Of a stretch of 36,377 nucleotides of DNA, positions 24,762-33,770 are shown one piece after another. The notes beneath the pieces are model-generated. The model worked only from the letters and a program-made list of their open reading frames with translations, was not told the origin of the DNA and did not search any database. Within the stretch, counting starts at the first letter, position 1; each line of letters begins with the position of its first letter. Origin of the DNA: an uncultured Lutimaribacter sp. (GTDB lineage: Bacteria > Pseudomonadota > Alphaproteobacteria > Rhodobacterales > Rhodobacteraceae); assembly GCA_913061505.1 (NCBI GenBank), contig CAJXSO010000028.1, positions 1-36,377 of the forward strand, given 5' to 3'. Both the position numbers and the translations under genes were made by a program.

Positions 24762-24783
24762 AAAACCGGGCGCGCGCGCCCGG
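24762..24783 (-). terminator. GC-rich palindrome with short T run after mrcA
   Basis: An 18-base perfect palindrome CCGGGCGCGCGCGCCCGG (24766-24783) followed on the minus strand by TTTT. Placed 8 bases after the mrcA stop, so a weak terminator or attenuator between mrcA and prfB. Confidence 0.5.
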
Positions 24784-24791
24784 CCCCCGTG

Positions 24792-27320
24792 TTAATATAG
24801 CCCGCCCGAGCTGAGCGTGCCAAAATTGGCCTTGGGGCCCACAGTTGCGGTTTCCCCCGATGATGTAGTCACTTGCCGCGCAGGTAGCGCCTCGATCTCG
24901 TCAACCAAGGGCAGGTTTTGCCCCATGGCAAAGCCCCCATCAAAGGTGATGCCAAACACCGGCTCTTCCCCCTCGCGGAAACATTCTGCCACCACATTAT
25001 CGCCCGTTGCATCATCGGCCAGGCGCGCGCCGGTAAAGCGGTCGATCTTCAGGAACATGCATTCTTTTGGCACGCGGAACGGCCCACCGCCGTATTTTTT
25101 CACCGCCTCTTCCATAAAGGCCTGGAACACCGGCCCACACATCCCCCCGCCCGAGGCGCCACGCCCCAGCGGCCGGGGGGTATCGAAACCAATGTAACAC
25201 CCCGCCGCCAGCGAATTGGTAAAGCCCACAAACCACACGTCTTTGGCATCGTTGGTTGTGCCGGTTTTCCCGGCAACAGGCACGTCGAGGTTGATTGCGC
25301 GGCTGGCGGTGCCGCGCTGCACCACGCCTTGCATCATCGATGTCAGCTGATAGGCCGTAACCGCGTTCATCACCCGCTCGCGCCGCGAGATGATCTGCGG
25401 CGCCTGGCCTTCGGGCAGCTCTGGGTTGGCACAATCAACGCATTGGCGCTGGTCATGACGATAAACCGTGTTGCCATAGCGGTCTTGCACCCGGTCTACC
25501 AAAGTGGGCTCGACCCGCTCGCCGCCATTGGCAAACATCGCATAGGCCGCCACCATTTTGTACAGCGTGGTTTCCTCGGACCCCAGCGAATTGGCCAGGA
25601 ACTGGCCCATGTCCTGATAAACGCCAAATTTTTCAGCGTAATTGGCCACCACATCCATGCCCACCTCTTGGGCCAGGCGGATGGTCATCAGGTTGCGCGA
25701 TTGTTCGATACCAGTGCGCATGGGCGTGGGCCCGTAAAACTTGTCCGAGGCGTTTTTGGGCCGCCACAGCCCCTGCGGCGTGTCAATCTCGATCGGCGCA
25801 TCGATCACAATCGTGGCCGGGGTGTAGCCGCTATCAAGGGCCGAGGCATAAACAAACGGCTTAAAGCTGGAACCGGGCTGGCGCTGGGCCTGTGTGGCGC
25901 GGTTAAAGACCGAATGCTGGTAGGAAAACCCGCCCTGAATGGAAATAACCCGGCCCGAATTTACATCCATCGCCATAAAGGCGCCCTGCACCTCGGGCAC
26001 CTGGCGCAAGGACCAGCCTTTGAACGCGCCTGTGCCGTCAGGCCCATCGGTTTCAGCGCGCACCAGCACCACATCGCCGGGCTTGAAATTGTCGTAAAAG
26101 CTGCCCTTCATCCATTTGATATCGCTGCGCGGCACCGCATGCGGGCTCAGCTCGTCTGGGGCCAGCCCCTCGATGGCCAGGCGCATCTCGCGATCGCCCA
26201 AGCTGCGCACCACTGCCGGGCGCCATTGCCCATCCAGCACGATATCGCGGGGCACGCCAACCTCGGCCAGGGCCGCGCGCCAAGCGGCATCATCGGCCAA
26301 TAACCCCGGGTCGATGGCCTGCCCCGTGCCCCGCCAGATACCCCGATCACGGTCGTAGATTTCCAGCTGCCGTTGCAGCGCCTTTGCGGCGATTTTCTGC
26401 ATTTCCGGGTCGATGCTGGCCAGCACCGTCATCCCGCCCGAGAAAAATTCATCTTCGCCAAAACTGCTGGAAAGCTGGCGGCGGATTTCATCGGTAAAAT
26501 AGTCGCGTGGCGGCAGGGCCGATTTGAAACTGTCGAAATCGCCATTTTGAACCGAGCGCAGCGGCTGTGCCACCTCGGCCTGATAGGTGGCTTGGCTGAT
26601 ATAGCCGTTTTCCATCATCTCTTTCAGCACGAAATTGCGCCGCGCCAACAGCCGGTCTTTGCGGCGCACCGGGTGATAATCTGAGGGTGCCTTGGGCAGC
26701 GAGGCCAAAAACGCCGCTTCATGCGGGGCCAGCTGCGAGAGCGATTTGTTGAAATAGGTCTGCGCCGCCGCTGTCACCCCATACGAGTTTTGGCCCAGGA
26801 AAATCTCGTTCAAATAGAGCTCAAGAATGCGGTCTTTGCTCAGCGTTTCTTCCAGCCGCGTGGCCAGGATGATTTCTTTGATCTTCCGTTCGACCCGGCG
26901 TTCGCCACCCAAAAGGAAGTTTTTCATCACCTGCTGGGTGATCGTCGAGGCGCCGCGCACATCGCGCCCGCGGCTGCGCACCGCATCGATACCCGCAGCG
27001 ATGATACCGCGCGCATCATAGCCTTTGTGGGTATAGAAATTCTTATCTTCGGCGCTGATAAAGGCATGTTTTACCAGATCAGGGATATCGGCCGCGGGGC
27101 TGAAAAGCCGCCGCTCTTGCGCGAATTCATCGATGATCTGGCCTTCGCTGGAATAAATGCGGCTGATCGTCGGCGGGGTATATTGGGCCAGGCTTTCATG
27201 GCTGGGCAAATCGCGGCCATAGATCCAAAACACCGCCCCGATGCTAAGCGCGACCATAAACAGCCCCAGCGTGACCAGGGTAAAAATAGCACCAAAAAAA
27301 GAAAGAATGAATCTGATCAA
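24792..27320 (-). CDS. mrcA: Bifunctional penicillin-binding protein 1A
   Basis: 842 residues. One N-terminal membrane helix (about 5-34, starting RFILSFFGAIF) holds the enzyme in the inner membrane; both catalytic domains are periplasmic. The GT51 glycosyltransferase has Glu91 in AEDKNFYTHKG, GASTITQQVMKN and KDRILELYLNEIF; it polymerises lipid II. The transpeptidase has the nucleophile Ser484 in SSFKP (Lys487), SRN in EQSRNLMT, and KTGTTND; it crosslinks stems and is a beta-lactam target. I chose TTG 27320, with AGGGGC 6 bases upstream, since the frame open to 27506 gives an implausible N terminus and the family begins close to the helix. amiC precedes it by 95 bases on the same strand. Confidence 0.95.
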   Translation of the reverse strand: MIRFILSFFGAIFTLVTLGLFMVALSIGAVFWIYGRDLPSHESLAQYTPPTISRIYSSEGQIIDEFAQERRLFSPAADIPDLVKHAFISAEDKNFYTHKGYDARGIIAAGIDAVRSRGRDVRGASTITQQVMKNFLLGGERRVERKIKEIILATRLEETLSKDRILELYLNEIFLGQNSYGVTAAAQTYFNKSLSQLAPHEAAFLASLPKAPSDYHPVRRKDRLLARRNFVLKEMMENGYISQATYQAEVAQPLRSVQNGDFDSFKSALPPRDYFTDEIRRQLSSSFGEDEFFSGGMTVLASIDPEMQKIAAKALQRQLEIYDRDRGIWRGTGQAIDPGLLADDAAWRAALAEVGVPRDIVLDGQWRPAVVRSLGDREMRLAIEGLAPDELSPHAVPRSDIKWMKGSFYDNFKPGDVVLVRAETDGPDGTGAFKGWSLRQVPEVQGAFMAMDVNSGRVISIQGGFSYQHSVFNRATQAQRQPGSSFKPFVYASALDSGYTPATIVIDAPIEIDTPQGLWRPKNASDKFYGPTPMRTGIEQSRNLMTIRLAQEVGMDVVANYAEKFGVYQDMGQFLANSLGSEETTLYKMVAAYAMFANGGERVEPTLVDRVQDRYGNTVYRHDQRQCVDCANPELPEGQAPQIISRRERVMNAVTAYQLTSMMQGVVQRGTASRAINLDVPVAGKTGTTNDAKDVWFVGFTNSLAAGCYIGFDTPRPLGRGASGGGMCGPVFQAFMEEAVKKYGGGPFRVPKECMFLKIDRFTGARLADDATGDNVVAECFREGEEPVFGITFDGGFAMGQNLPLVDEIEALPARQVTTSSGETATVGPKANFGTLSSGGLY

Positions 27321-27415
27321 TGCAGCGCCCCTGTTCAGTGCCCCTTCTATACGCGCTGCGGCCGCGCTGGTCAAAACAAGAACCCGGGCCCGATCGGCAA
27401 ACTTTGGCCAGCCCC

Positions 27416-28663
27416 CTAGCGGCGGCGCAACCCCGCGCGCGCCAGATCTGCGATCACCCAGGCCTGAATGCCGCGCGCAATGGCTTGGGCCATTCCAAGG
27501 CGCCATTCGGGGTTGGTGAGGTTTTTCAAATCGCGCGGGCTGCTAAGAAAGCCCACCTCGACCAGCACCGAGGGAATATCGGCGGCTTTGAGCACCGAAA
27601 AATCAGCCCGGCGAATGGGGTGGCTGTTCACCGGCCCCCCCGCCTGCTGCATGCCCGCCACCAGCGATTGCGCCAATAATTCGGCCCGGGGGCCGGTTTC
27701 TTGGCGGGCAAGATCCATTAAGATATCGGCAATCACATCATCTTGGCCGCGCAGATCGATGCCCGAGACCAGATCATCGCGGTCGTGGCGTTCGGCCAGC
27801 AGGCGGGTGGCCTCGTCGCTGGCATTGCGATCCAGCAGATAGACCGTGGCGCCGCTGGCCTGGCCCTGGCCCGGCCCCAAAGCATCGGCATGCAGGGATA
27901 AAAACACATGCGCCCGCGCCTGATGGGCGATGGCGATGCGGCGCTCGAGCGCGACAAAACGATCGTCATCGCGGGTGAGCACCACCTCGAACCCGCCCAG
28001 GCGGCGCAGCGTGTCGCGCAATTCGCGCGCAAAGGCCAGCATCAGGTTCTTTTCGCTTTCACCGCCACGCTCGGCGCCCGGATCGATGCCGCCATGGCCC
28101 GGATCTAGCACCACAATCACCGGCCCGTCGCCAAGCGCCGGGGCTGGGGCGGCTGGGGGGGGCGCGTTGTCGGGCAGGTCAAAATCCGGGTCGCGCAGCA
28201 CACCGGACATTTCAGAAAATGTTTCCTTATCAGTTTCTTGCAGGTCAATGTTTATCTGTGCCGCGCCGGTTTCGGGCTGCACGGTCATCGCGGCCTGCGC
28301 GACCACCAAGGGTGCGGCCAGTTCGGCCACCAGCCGCGATACCCCGGGGCGCACCGTGCCAAACCGCACCCCCAAGATCTGCGCGGTTTGCAGAAATTCG
28401 GCCCCCTGGAAGCCAGAGAAATCAACCTCGCGGAAATCAAGCACCAGCCGTGGCGGCCCATCCAGCGTATAGGCCCGCCATGGCACACCTTGCGACAGGC
28501 GCAATTGCAGCCGCGCGCCCTGATCGGTAGCGCGCAGGCTGCTGGCTGTGGCATCTACGCGGGCAAGGCCACTGAACCCTTGCGCCAACAGCGGCGAAAT
28601 TTGCATAAAGAGTGCAGCGCAAATCGCTAGTAATAATGAATATTTCCTCAAACCAACCACCAT
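27416..28663 (-). CDS. amiC: N-acetylmuramoyl-L-alanine amidase with AMIN domain
   Basis: A 415-residue periplasmic zinc hydrolase that removes stem peptides from glycan strands during division. A signal peptide (about 1-27, LLLAICAALFMQISPLLAQ) is followed by an AMIN domain (about 28-145), which in this family targets the septum, a proline-rich linker, and an Amidase_3 domain (about 180-410). Zinc ligands and catalytic residues sit in VLDPGHGGIDPGA, SEKNLMLAFA, FLSLHADA and VLVEVGFLS. The ATG 28663 places the signal peptide at the start; a longer open frame upstream adds an unrelated segment. Gene order amidase-PBP1A-prfB pairs wall hydrolysis with synthesis. Confidence 0.95.
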   Translation of the reverse strand: MVVGLRKYSLLLAICAALFMQISPLLAQGFSGLARVDATASSLRATDQGARLQLRLSQGVPWRAYTLDGPPRLVLDFREVDFSGFQGAEFLQTAQILGVRFGTVRPGVSRLVAELAAPLVVAQAAMTVQPETGAAQINIDLQETDKETFSEMSGVLRDPDFDLPDNAPPPAAPAPALGDGPVIVVLDPGHGGIDPGAERGGESEKNLMLAFARELRDTLRRLGGFEVVLTRDDDRFVALERRIAIAHQARAHVFLSLHADALGPGQGQASGATVYLLDRNASDEATRLLAERHDRDDLVSGIDLRGQDDVIADILMDLARQETGPRAELLAQSLVAGMQQAGGPVNSHPIRRADFSVLKAADIPSVLVEVGFLSSPRDLKNLTNPEWRLGMAQAIARGIQAWVIADLARAGLRRR

Positions 28664-28688
28664 GCACCCTGCGTTTCGATCTGCGCCG

Positions 28689-29840
28689 TCACACCCTGCC
28701 TGTATCGGCCATAAAGCGCGCCAGCCGTGCCAGCCCCTCGCGGATATCGGCGGTGCTGCGCGCATAGGAAAAGCGCAGCGTGCCATGGCCACGCTTGGCG
28801 TCAAAATCCAGCCCCGGGGTAACAGCTACCCCGGCTTTTTCCAAGATTTCGGCACAAAACTGACGGCTGTCTTGGGTCAGGTGGCTGACATCGGCATAGA
28901 CATAAAAGGCCCCATCGGGGGGTGCTATGCGATCAAACCCTGCCTTGGGCAGCCCCTCTAGCATCAATTTCCGGTTTTCGCGATACACATCCATGTTGCG
29001 CTGCAATTCCTCATGCGCATCCATCGCCGCCAAGGCCGCCACCTGGCTGGCATGGGGCGGGCAGATAAAGAGATTTTGCGCCAAGCGTTCGATCAGGCGC
29101 ACATGTGCGGGCGGCACCACCATCCACCCAATACGCCAGCCCGTCATGCTGAAATATTTGGAAAACGAGTTGATCACATAGACATCATCGCTGATTTCCA
29201 GCGCGCTAACGGCTTTGGCCTCGTATTCGATGCCGTGGTAAATCTCGTCCGAGATAAACGCAGCCCCCTGCGCCTGTGTGGCATGGATCAGCGCCGCCAG
29301 CGCGTCTTTGTCCAGCATCGTGCCGCTGGGGTTGGCGGGGCTTGCCACCAGCAAACCATCCAAATTTTGCCCCTCTAGATCAGCGGGCGTGGGCTGCAGG
29401 CGGTTTTCGGCCTGTGTTTCCAGCATCACGGGCTGCAAATCCAGCGCTTTCAGGATCTGGCGGTAACTGGGGTAGCCCGGCGCGCCAATGCCCACCCTTT
29501 GGCCTGCATCAAACAGCGCGCTAAAGGCCAAGATAAACGCCCCCGACGATCCAGGCGTCACCACCACGCGCGCCGGATCCAGCGTAAGGCCATACCATTC
29601 TAGGTAAAGCTGGGCGATACGGGCGCGCAATTCGGGCAGGCCAAGCGCCACAGTATAGCCCAGCGGCCCCGCCTCCATGGCCTGGGCCAGGCTTGTGCGG
29701 GCGGCGGCGGGGGCGGCTGTGCCGGGCTGGCCCACCTCCATATGGATGATGTGGCGGCCTGCGGCCTCGGCGGCGCGGGCGGCCTCCATCACATCCATCA
29801 CAATAAAGGGATCCACTTCACCACGGGTTGAGTTCCGCAT
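28689..29840 (-). CDS. Class I/II pyridoxal phosphate aminotransferase
   Basis: A 383-residue fold type I PLP enzyme. Seen: HMEVGQPGTAAP, YTVALGLPELRARIA, TPGSSGAF, SPANPSGTMLD, the PLP-contacting FISDEIYHGIEY, Lys228 in NSFSKYFSMTGWRIG, and the C-terminal TLRFSYARS with the carboxylate Arg. The set is typical of aspartate/alanine/aromatic aminotransferases of subgroup I-gamma; the substrate is not fixed by these. It ends 25 bases before the amiC start on the same strand, so they may share a transcript. It is divergent from the M48 protease gene across about 56 bases, which must hold both promoters. Confidence 0.9.
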   Translation of the reverse strand: MRNSTRGEVDPFIVMDVMEAARAAEAAGRHIIHMEVGQPGTAAPAAARTSLAQAMEAGPLGYTVALGLPELRARIAQLYLEWYGLTLDPARVVVTPGSSGAFILAFSALFDAGQRVGIGAPGYPSYRQILKALDLQPVMLETQAENRLQPTPADLEGQNLDGLLVASPANPSGTMLDKDALAALIHATQAQGAAFISDEIYHGIEYEAKAVSALEISDDVYVINSFSKYFSMTGWRIGWMVVPPAHVRLIERLAQNLFICPPHASQVAALAAMDAHEELQRNMDVYRENRKLMLEGLPKAGFDRIAPPDGAFYVYADVSHLTQDSRQFCAEILEKAGVAVTPGLDFDAKRGHGTLRFSYARSTADIREGLARLARFMADTGRV

Positions 29841-29896
29841 ATCCGCGCTCCTATGCTATGCGTGTTGGTATTCGCAAGGAAAGGGGTGCAGGGTCA

Positions 29897-31219
29897 ATGA
29901 ATTATCTGATGCGCGTTGTGCTGTTGGCGGCTTTTGCCCTGCTGGCCAGCCTGCCCGCCCGCGCCGCAAGTTTGATTCGTGACCCCGATATCGAAAACGC
30001 GCTTAGCGAATTGGCCCAGCCGGTGCTGCTGGCCGCGGGCATGCCCAGTTTCGGCACCCGCATTCTGGTGGTCAACGACCCCGCGCTGAACGCATTTGTG
30101 ATCGATACGCAGCATATATTTCTGCATTCCGGCCTGATTTTGCGGCTGAAAAGCGCCGCTGAATTGCAGGCCGTTATCGCCCATGAGGTGGCCCATATCC
30201 AAAACGGCCATATCGCGCGGCGTATGCAAAATATGCAGCGCGCCAGCACCGTGGCGGGGTTTGGCGTGGCCCTGGCCGCAGCAACCGCCGCCACCACTGG
30301 TGAAACGGCCGCTGCAGGGGCATTGGCGCGTGGCATCATGGGGGCTGCCACCCAAAACTTTATGAGCCACACTCGCACCGAAGAAAGCGCCGCCGATGCC
30401 AGCGGCCTGCGCTATTTGATCCGCGCAGGGATAGATCCCAGCGCCTATTTGCGCGTGTTCGATCTGTTTCGCGGGCAAGAGCTGTTAACCCCCACCCAGC
30501 AAGATACCTATGCGCGCAGCCACCCGCTGTCACGCGATCGTTTTCGCGCGATGGAGGCCTTGATCAAGGCCGCGCCGAACACCAAAACCGCCAACCCCCA
30601 GGCCGAGTATTGGATGGCGCGGGCACAGGCCAAGCTGGGCGCCTTTTTGCGCGCCCCCAGCTGGGCGCAAACGGCTGCGCGCAAGCAAGAGCATACCGAT
30701 CTGGCGCAAATGATGCAGGCCATCGCATGGCATCGCATACCCGATAGCGCCCAAGCGATCGCAGCCATCGACAGGCTGGCGCTGGCCCATCCAGAAGACG
30801 CTTTTGTGCATGAATTGCGCGGGCAAATTCTGCTGGAAAGCCGCCGGGTGGATCAGGCGGTTTTGGCCTATCGCCGGGCCACGGAACTGGCGCCGCGCAA
30901 CGCGCTGATCTTGGCAGGCTATGGGCGCGCTCTGTTGGCGGCAGGCCAGCCGCGCGAGGCGCGCGACATTTTGGAACGCTCGCGCGCGCGCGATTTTCGC
31001 AATGTTGCCGTGCTGCGCGATCTGGCCCTGGCTTATGCAAAAAATAACGAACGCGGCATGGCCTCGGTTGTGACGGCAGAGCGCTATGCCCTGCTGGGCC
31101 AATTCGCCGATGCGCGCCTGCATGCCAACCGCGCCTTGGGCCAGGTTACACCCGGATCGCGCGCTGGTATCCGAGCCCAAGATGTGCTTTCTGGGGCCGA
31201 AGCTGCCCTAGCAAAATAA
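29897..31219 (+). CDS. M48 family periplasmic metalloprotease with TPR repeats (BepA-like)
   Basis: 440 residues. A cleavable signal peptide (about 1-23, ending PARAA) exports it. Zinc site H96-E97-VA-H100 (HEXXH) with the third ligand in TEESAADASGL; an Ala-Gly-rich helix region between the two is as in M48B/C proteases. From about residue 250 helical repeats with TPR-like spacing (RVDQAVLAYRRATELAPRNA) follow. This build matches BepA/YfgC, which helps assemble or degrade outer membrane proteins such as LptD. ATG 29897 is chosen as it gives the signal peptide; a longer frame starts at 29828. It leads into two Dsb-like genes 13 bases downstream, which suits a role in disulfide-rich outer membrane protein folding. 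Confidence 0.92.
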   Translation: MNYLMRVVLLAAFALLASLPARAASLIRDPDIENALSELAQPVLLAAGMPSFGTRILVVNDPALNAFVIDTQHIFLHSGLILRLKSAAELQAVIAHEVAHIQNGHIARRMQNMQRASTVAGFGVALAAATAATTGETAAAGALARGIMGAATQNFMSHTRTEESAADASGLRYLIRAGIDPSAYLRVFDLFRGQELLTPTQQDTYARSHPLSRDRFRAMEALIKAAPNTKTANPQAEYWMARAQAKLGAFLRAPSWAQTAARKQEHTDLAQMMQAIAWHRIPDSAQAIAAIDRLALAHPEDAFVHELRGQILLESRRVDQAVLAYRRATELAPRNALILAGYGRALLAAGQPREARDILERSRARDFRNVAVLRDLALAYAKNNERGMASVVTAERYALLGQFADARLHANRALGQVTPGSRAGIRAQDVLSGAEAALAK

Positions 31220-31232
31220 CGGAGATCGCACC

Positions 31233-31985
31233 ATGAAACATATTCTTGCCGCAGGCGCCATGGCGCTGGCTTTTGCCACAGCATCGCCCTTGGCCGCGCT
31301 TGATCTGGGCCAAATGTCTGACGCCGAGCGCACAGCGTTCCGGGCCGAGGTGCGCGCCTATCTGCTGGAAAACCCCGAGGTCATCATGGAGGCCGTGGCC
31401 GTGCTAGAGGCACGCCAGGCCAATGCCCAAACCCAAACAGATCGCGATATGATCAGCGTGAACAGCGCGGCCCTTTTCCAGGATGAAAACAGCTGGGTGG
31501 GCGGCAACCTGCAAGGCGATATCACCTTGGTTGAATTTGTCGATTATCGCTGCGGCTACTGCCGCAAAGCCCATGACGAAGTGGCCCAACTGGTGCAAAG
31601 CGATGGCAATATCCGGTTTATCCTGAAAGAGTTTCCCATTCTGGGCGATCAATCCGTGATATCGTCGCGCTTTGCCATTGCCACGCGCATGGTGGCGGGC
31701 GATGCCGCCTACAAATCGGTGCATGATGCGCTGATCGCTTTCAAAGGCACCGTTGGCCCCGAAAGCCTGGCACGCCTAGCCGCCGATCTGGGGCTGGATG
31801 CCGCCCCCATCTTGGCCAAGATGGACAGCGACGAGGTAACAGCCGTGATCCGCGACACCCACCAATTGGCGGCGCGGTTGCAGATCAATGGCACCCCCAC
31901 CTTTGTTCTGGGCGAGCAGATGTTGCGTGGCTATGTGCCGCTTGATGGTATGAAGAAACTGGTGGCCGAAATTCGGGCGCAGTGA
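31233..31985 (+). CDS. DsbA-family thiol:disulfide protein with ScsC-type N domain
   Basis: A 250-residue periplasmic thioredoxin-fold protein. A signal peptide (about 1-22) is followed by a short helical segment EVRAYLLENPEVIMEAVAVL that looks like the oligomerising N domain of ScsC-like isomerases, then the thioredoxin fold with an inserted helical domain. The active site is Cys107-Gly-Tyr-Cys110 and the cis-proline loop is GTPTF. The CGYC motif occurs in DsbC- and ScsC-type proteins and DsbG-like ones (CxYC), so it may be an isomerase if reduced by CcdA/DsbD, or an oxidase. GGAGA lies 8 bases before the ATG. A second thioredoxin-like gene follows with 2 bases between. Confidence 0.93.
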   Translation: MKHILAAGAMALAFATASPLAALDLGQMSDAERTAFRAEVRAYLLENPEVIMEAVAVLEARQANAQTQTDRDMISVNSAALFQDENSWVGGNLQGDITLVEFVDYRCGYCRKAHDEVAQLVQSDGNIRFILKEFPILGDQSVISSRFAIATRMVAGDAAYKSVHDALIAFKGTVGPESLARLAADLGLDAAPILAKMDSDEVTAVIRDTHQLAARLQINGTPTFVLGEQMLRGYVPLDGMKKLVAEIRAQ

Positions 31986-31987
31986 TC

Positions 31988-32545
31988 ATGGGCCTTGGCC
32001 TGCGCGCGGTGTTTGCAGCGGCGTTGGGGCTGGCACTGGCAAGCCCTGCCGCCCCTGCGCAAAGCCTGCAAGATCTGTTGCAAGACCCGGCGCAAAAACG
32101 CGCCTTTCAGCGCGCGCTTTATCAGTTGTTCATGGATGAACCCCAGCTGTTGGTGCCCCCCAGCCTGCCCGCCCCCCGCAGCTTTGCCGCCCACGCGGCG
32201 CGCGACAAGGCCGTGCTAAAGGGGCTTGGGCCACAGCTTTTTGCACCAGGGGCGGCGGCAATGGGCCCCAAGGATGCGCCGGTTAAGCTGGCGGTGCTGA
32301 TGGGCGCGCCCTGCCCCAGCTGCCCCCAGGCGCGCGCCGAACTGGGGGCTTTAGCGCAGGCAGGCGCTGTGCGCATCTACACCCATGACCCAGCCACCAG
32401 CCGCAAACTGGCCGCGCAGCTGGGCCTGGAGACAGGCCCAAACGCGCAATGGCCGGTCTATGTATTTCACGATATGGTCGTGCGCGGCCACGTGCCGCCC
32501 ATTGTTTTGGATCGCTACATCGAAAAACGCGCAGCGCGGCCTTAG
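31988..32545 (+). CDS. Small secreted thioredoxin-fold protein with CPSC motif
   Basis: A 185-residue predicted periplasmic protein. A signal peptide (about 1-23, [17 protein letters not shown]) leads to a helical segment [20 protein letters not shown], similar in placement to the N domain of the gene before, then a thioredoxin-like core with Cys109-Pro-Ser-Cys112 in [14 protein letters not shown]. The usual inserted helical domain of DsbA is missing or very short and the cis-proline loop reads QWPVYVF, so it is a divergent, shortened relative. I know no named family. ATG 31988 is used; a GTG at 31982 overlapping the previous stop is possible. The pairing suggests a partner or a redox regulator of that protein. 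The stop overlaps that of ispG on the other strand. Confidence 0.85.
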   Translation: MGLGLRAVFAAALGLALASPAAPAQSLQDLLQDPAQKRAFQRALYQLFMDEPQLLVPPSLPAPRSFAAHAARDKAVLKGLGPQLFAPGAAAMGPKDAPVKLAVLMGAPCPSCPQARAELGALAQAGAVRIYTHDPATSRKLAAQLGLETGPNAQWPVYVFHDMVVRGHVPPIVLDRYIEKRAARP

Positions 32546-33672
32546 GCACCAGCGCCCTGTTCAGCGTTGGCGGCGTCAATCTCGGCGGCTTTCTTTTCCA
32601 CCTGTTCCACGATGTGATCCACCATCTGCGCATTGCTCATTTTATGGCTGGCCTTGCCCGCCAAATACACCATACCACTGCCGGCCCCACCGCCGGTAAA
32701 GCCCACATCGGTCATCAGCGCTTCGCCCGGGCCATTCACAACGCAGCCGATGATCGACAGGCTCATCGGGGTTTTGATATGGGCCAGCCGCTCTTCCAGG
32801 GTTTCAACGGTTTTGATCACGTCAAACCCTTGGCGCGCACAAGAGGGGCACGAGATAATATTCACCCCGCGGTGGCGCAGGCCCAGAGATTTCAAAATCT
32901 CGTAGCCCACTTTCACCTCTTCCACCGGATCGGCCGACAGGCTGACACGGATCGTATCGCCAATGCCCATCCACAGCAGGTTGCCCAGCCCAATGGCCGA
33001 TTTTATCGTGCCCGAGGTCAGCCCACCCGCCTCGGTAATGCCGAGGTGTATGGGGGCATCTGTGGCCTCGGCCAGTTGTTGATAGGCGGCCGCCGCCATG
33101 AACACATCGCTGGCTTTGACGCTGATCTTGAAGTTGTGAAAATCGTTATCTTGCAGAATGCGGATATGCTCCATACCGCTTTCCACCATCGCATCTGGGG
33201 TCGGCTCGCCGTATTTTTCAAGCAAGTGCTTTTCCAAGCTGCCGGCATTCACACCAATGCGGATCGAGCAGCCATGATCGCGCGCCGCCGCGATCACCTC
33301 GCGCACCCGTTCCGGGCTGCCGATATTGCCGGGGTTGATGCGCAGGCAGGCAGCCCCCGCCTCGGCCGCTTCGATGCCGCGTTTGTAGTGAAAATGGATA
33401 TCAGCCACCAAGGGCACCGGGCTTTCGCGCACGATCTCGCGCAGCGCCCGGGCCGATGCCTCGTCGGGCACGCTGACGCGCACAATATCGGCCCCCGCCT
33501 CGGCTGCGCGTTGAATTTGCGCAACCGTTGCCGCCACATCGGTGGTCAGCGTATTTGTCATGGTTTGCACGCTGATGGGCGCATCGCCCCCGACAGGCAC
33601 ATTGCCCACCATGATCTGGCGGCTTTGGCGGCGGTAGATATTACGCCACGGTCGGATATGATTCAGCGTCAT
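32542..33672 (-). CDS. ispG: 4-hydroxy-3-methylbut-2-en-1-yl diphosphate synthase
   Basis: A 376-residue cytoplasmic iron-sulfur enzyme of the MEP isoprenoid pathway; it reduces methylerythritol cyclodiphosphate to HMBPP. Seen: the TIM barrel part with [33 protein letters not shown] and LGITEAGG, and the C-terminal [4Fe-4S] part with [11 protein letters not shown] and [10 protein letters not shown], giving three cluster cysteines. Length and layout fit the bacterial two-domain form. It follows the RodZ-like gene on the same strand by about 95 bases. A proline/alanine-rich short tail ends the protein. Confidence 0.97.
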   Translation of the reverse strand: MTLNHIRPWRNIYRRQSRQIMVGNVPVGGDAPISVQTMTNTLTTDVAATVAQIQRAAEAGADIVRVSVPDEASARALREIVRESPVPLVADIHFHYKRGIEAAEAGAACLRINPGNIGSPERVREVIAAARDHGCSIRIGVNAGSLEKHLLEKYGEPTPDAMVESGMEHIRILQDNDFHNFKISVKASDVFMAAAAYQQLAEATDAPIHLGITEAGGLTSGTIKSAIGLGNLLWMGIGDTIRVSLSADPVEEVKVGYEILKSLGLRHRGVNIISCPSCARQGFDVIKTVETLEERLAHIKTPMSLSIIGCVVNGPGEALMTDVGFTGGGAGSGMVYLAGKASHKMSNAQMVDHIVEQVEKKAAEIDAANAEQGAGA

Positions 33673-33746
33673 GACGGCCCCAATCGTTGTTTGATAACAG
33701 GATTAGGCCCTTGGCCGCCCATAAGCAACCGCCAAGCGGCGCCTAG

Positions 33747-33770
33747 TTGCCCAGTTAATTGCCCAGTTAA
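33747..33770. repeat. Two tandem 12-base repeats across the end of the RodZ-like gene
   Basis: TTGCCCAGTTAA occurs twice in direct tandem (33747-33758, 33759-33770). On the minus strand each unit ends the coding frame: after GGT-AAT-TAA come CTG-GGC-AAT-TAA and CTG-GGC-AAC-TAG, so three in-frame stops lie 12 bases apart. Confidence 0.85.

Noticed and set aside
24918-26303. A 461-codon plus-strand open frame opposite mrcA
   Set aside because: Fully inside the PBP1A gene on the other strand, with the same His/Gly/Arg-rich shadow composition and no recognisable domain.
27321-27506. N-terminal extension of PBP1A
   Set aside because: The added residues are Arg/Ala/Gly rich and would put the membrane helix over 60 residues from the start; TTG 27320 with a ribosome site fits the family.
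13826-29840. The two aminotransferases (13826-15013 and 28689-29840) as a recent duplication
   Set aside because: They share only the general fold type I motifs and differ around each of them, including the lysine region (SFSKAYRLTG against SFSKYFSMTG).
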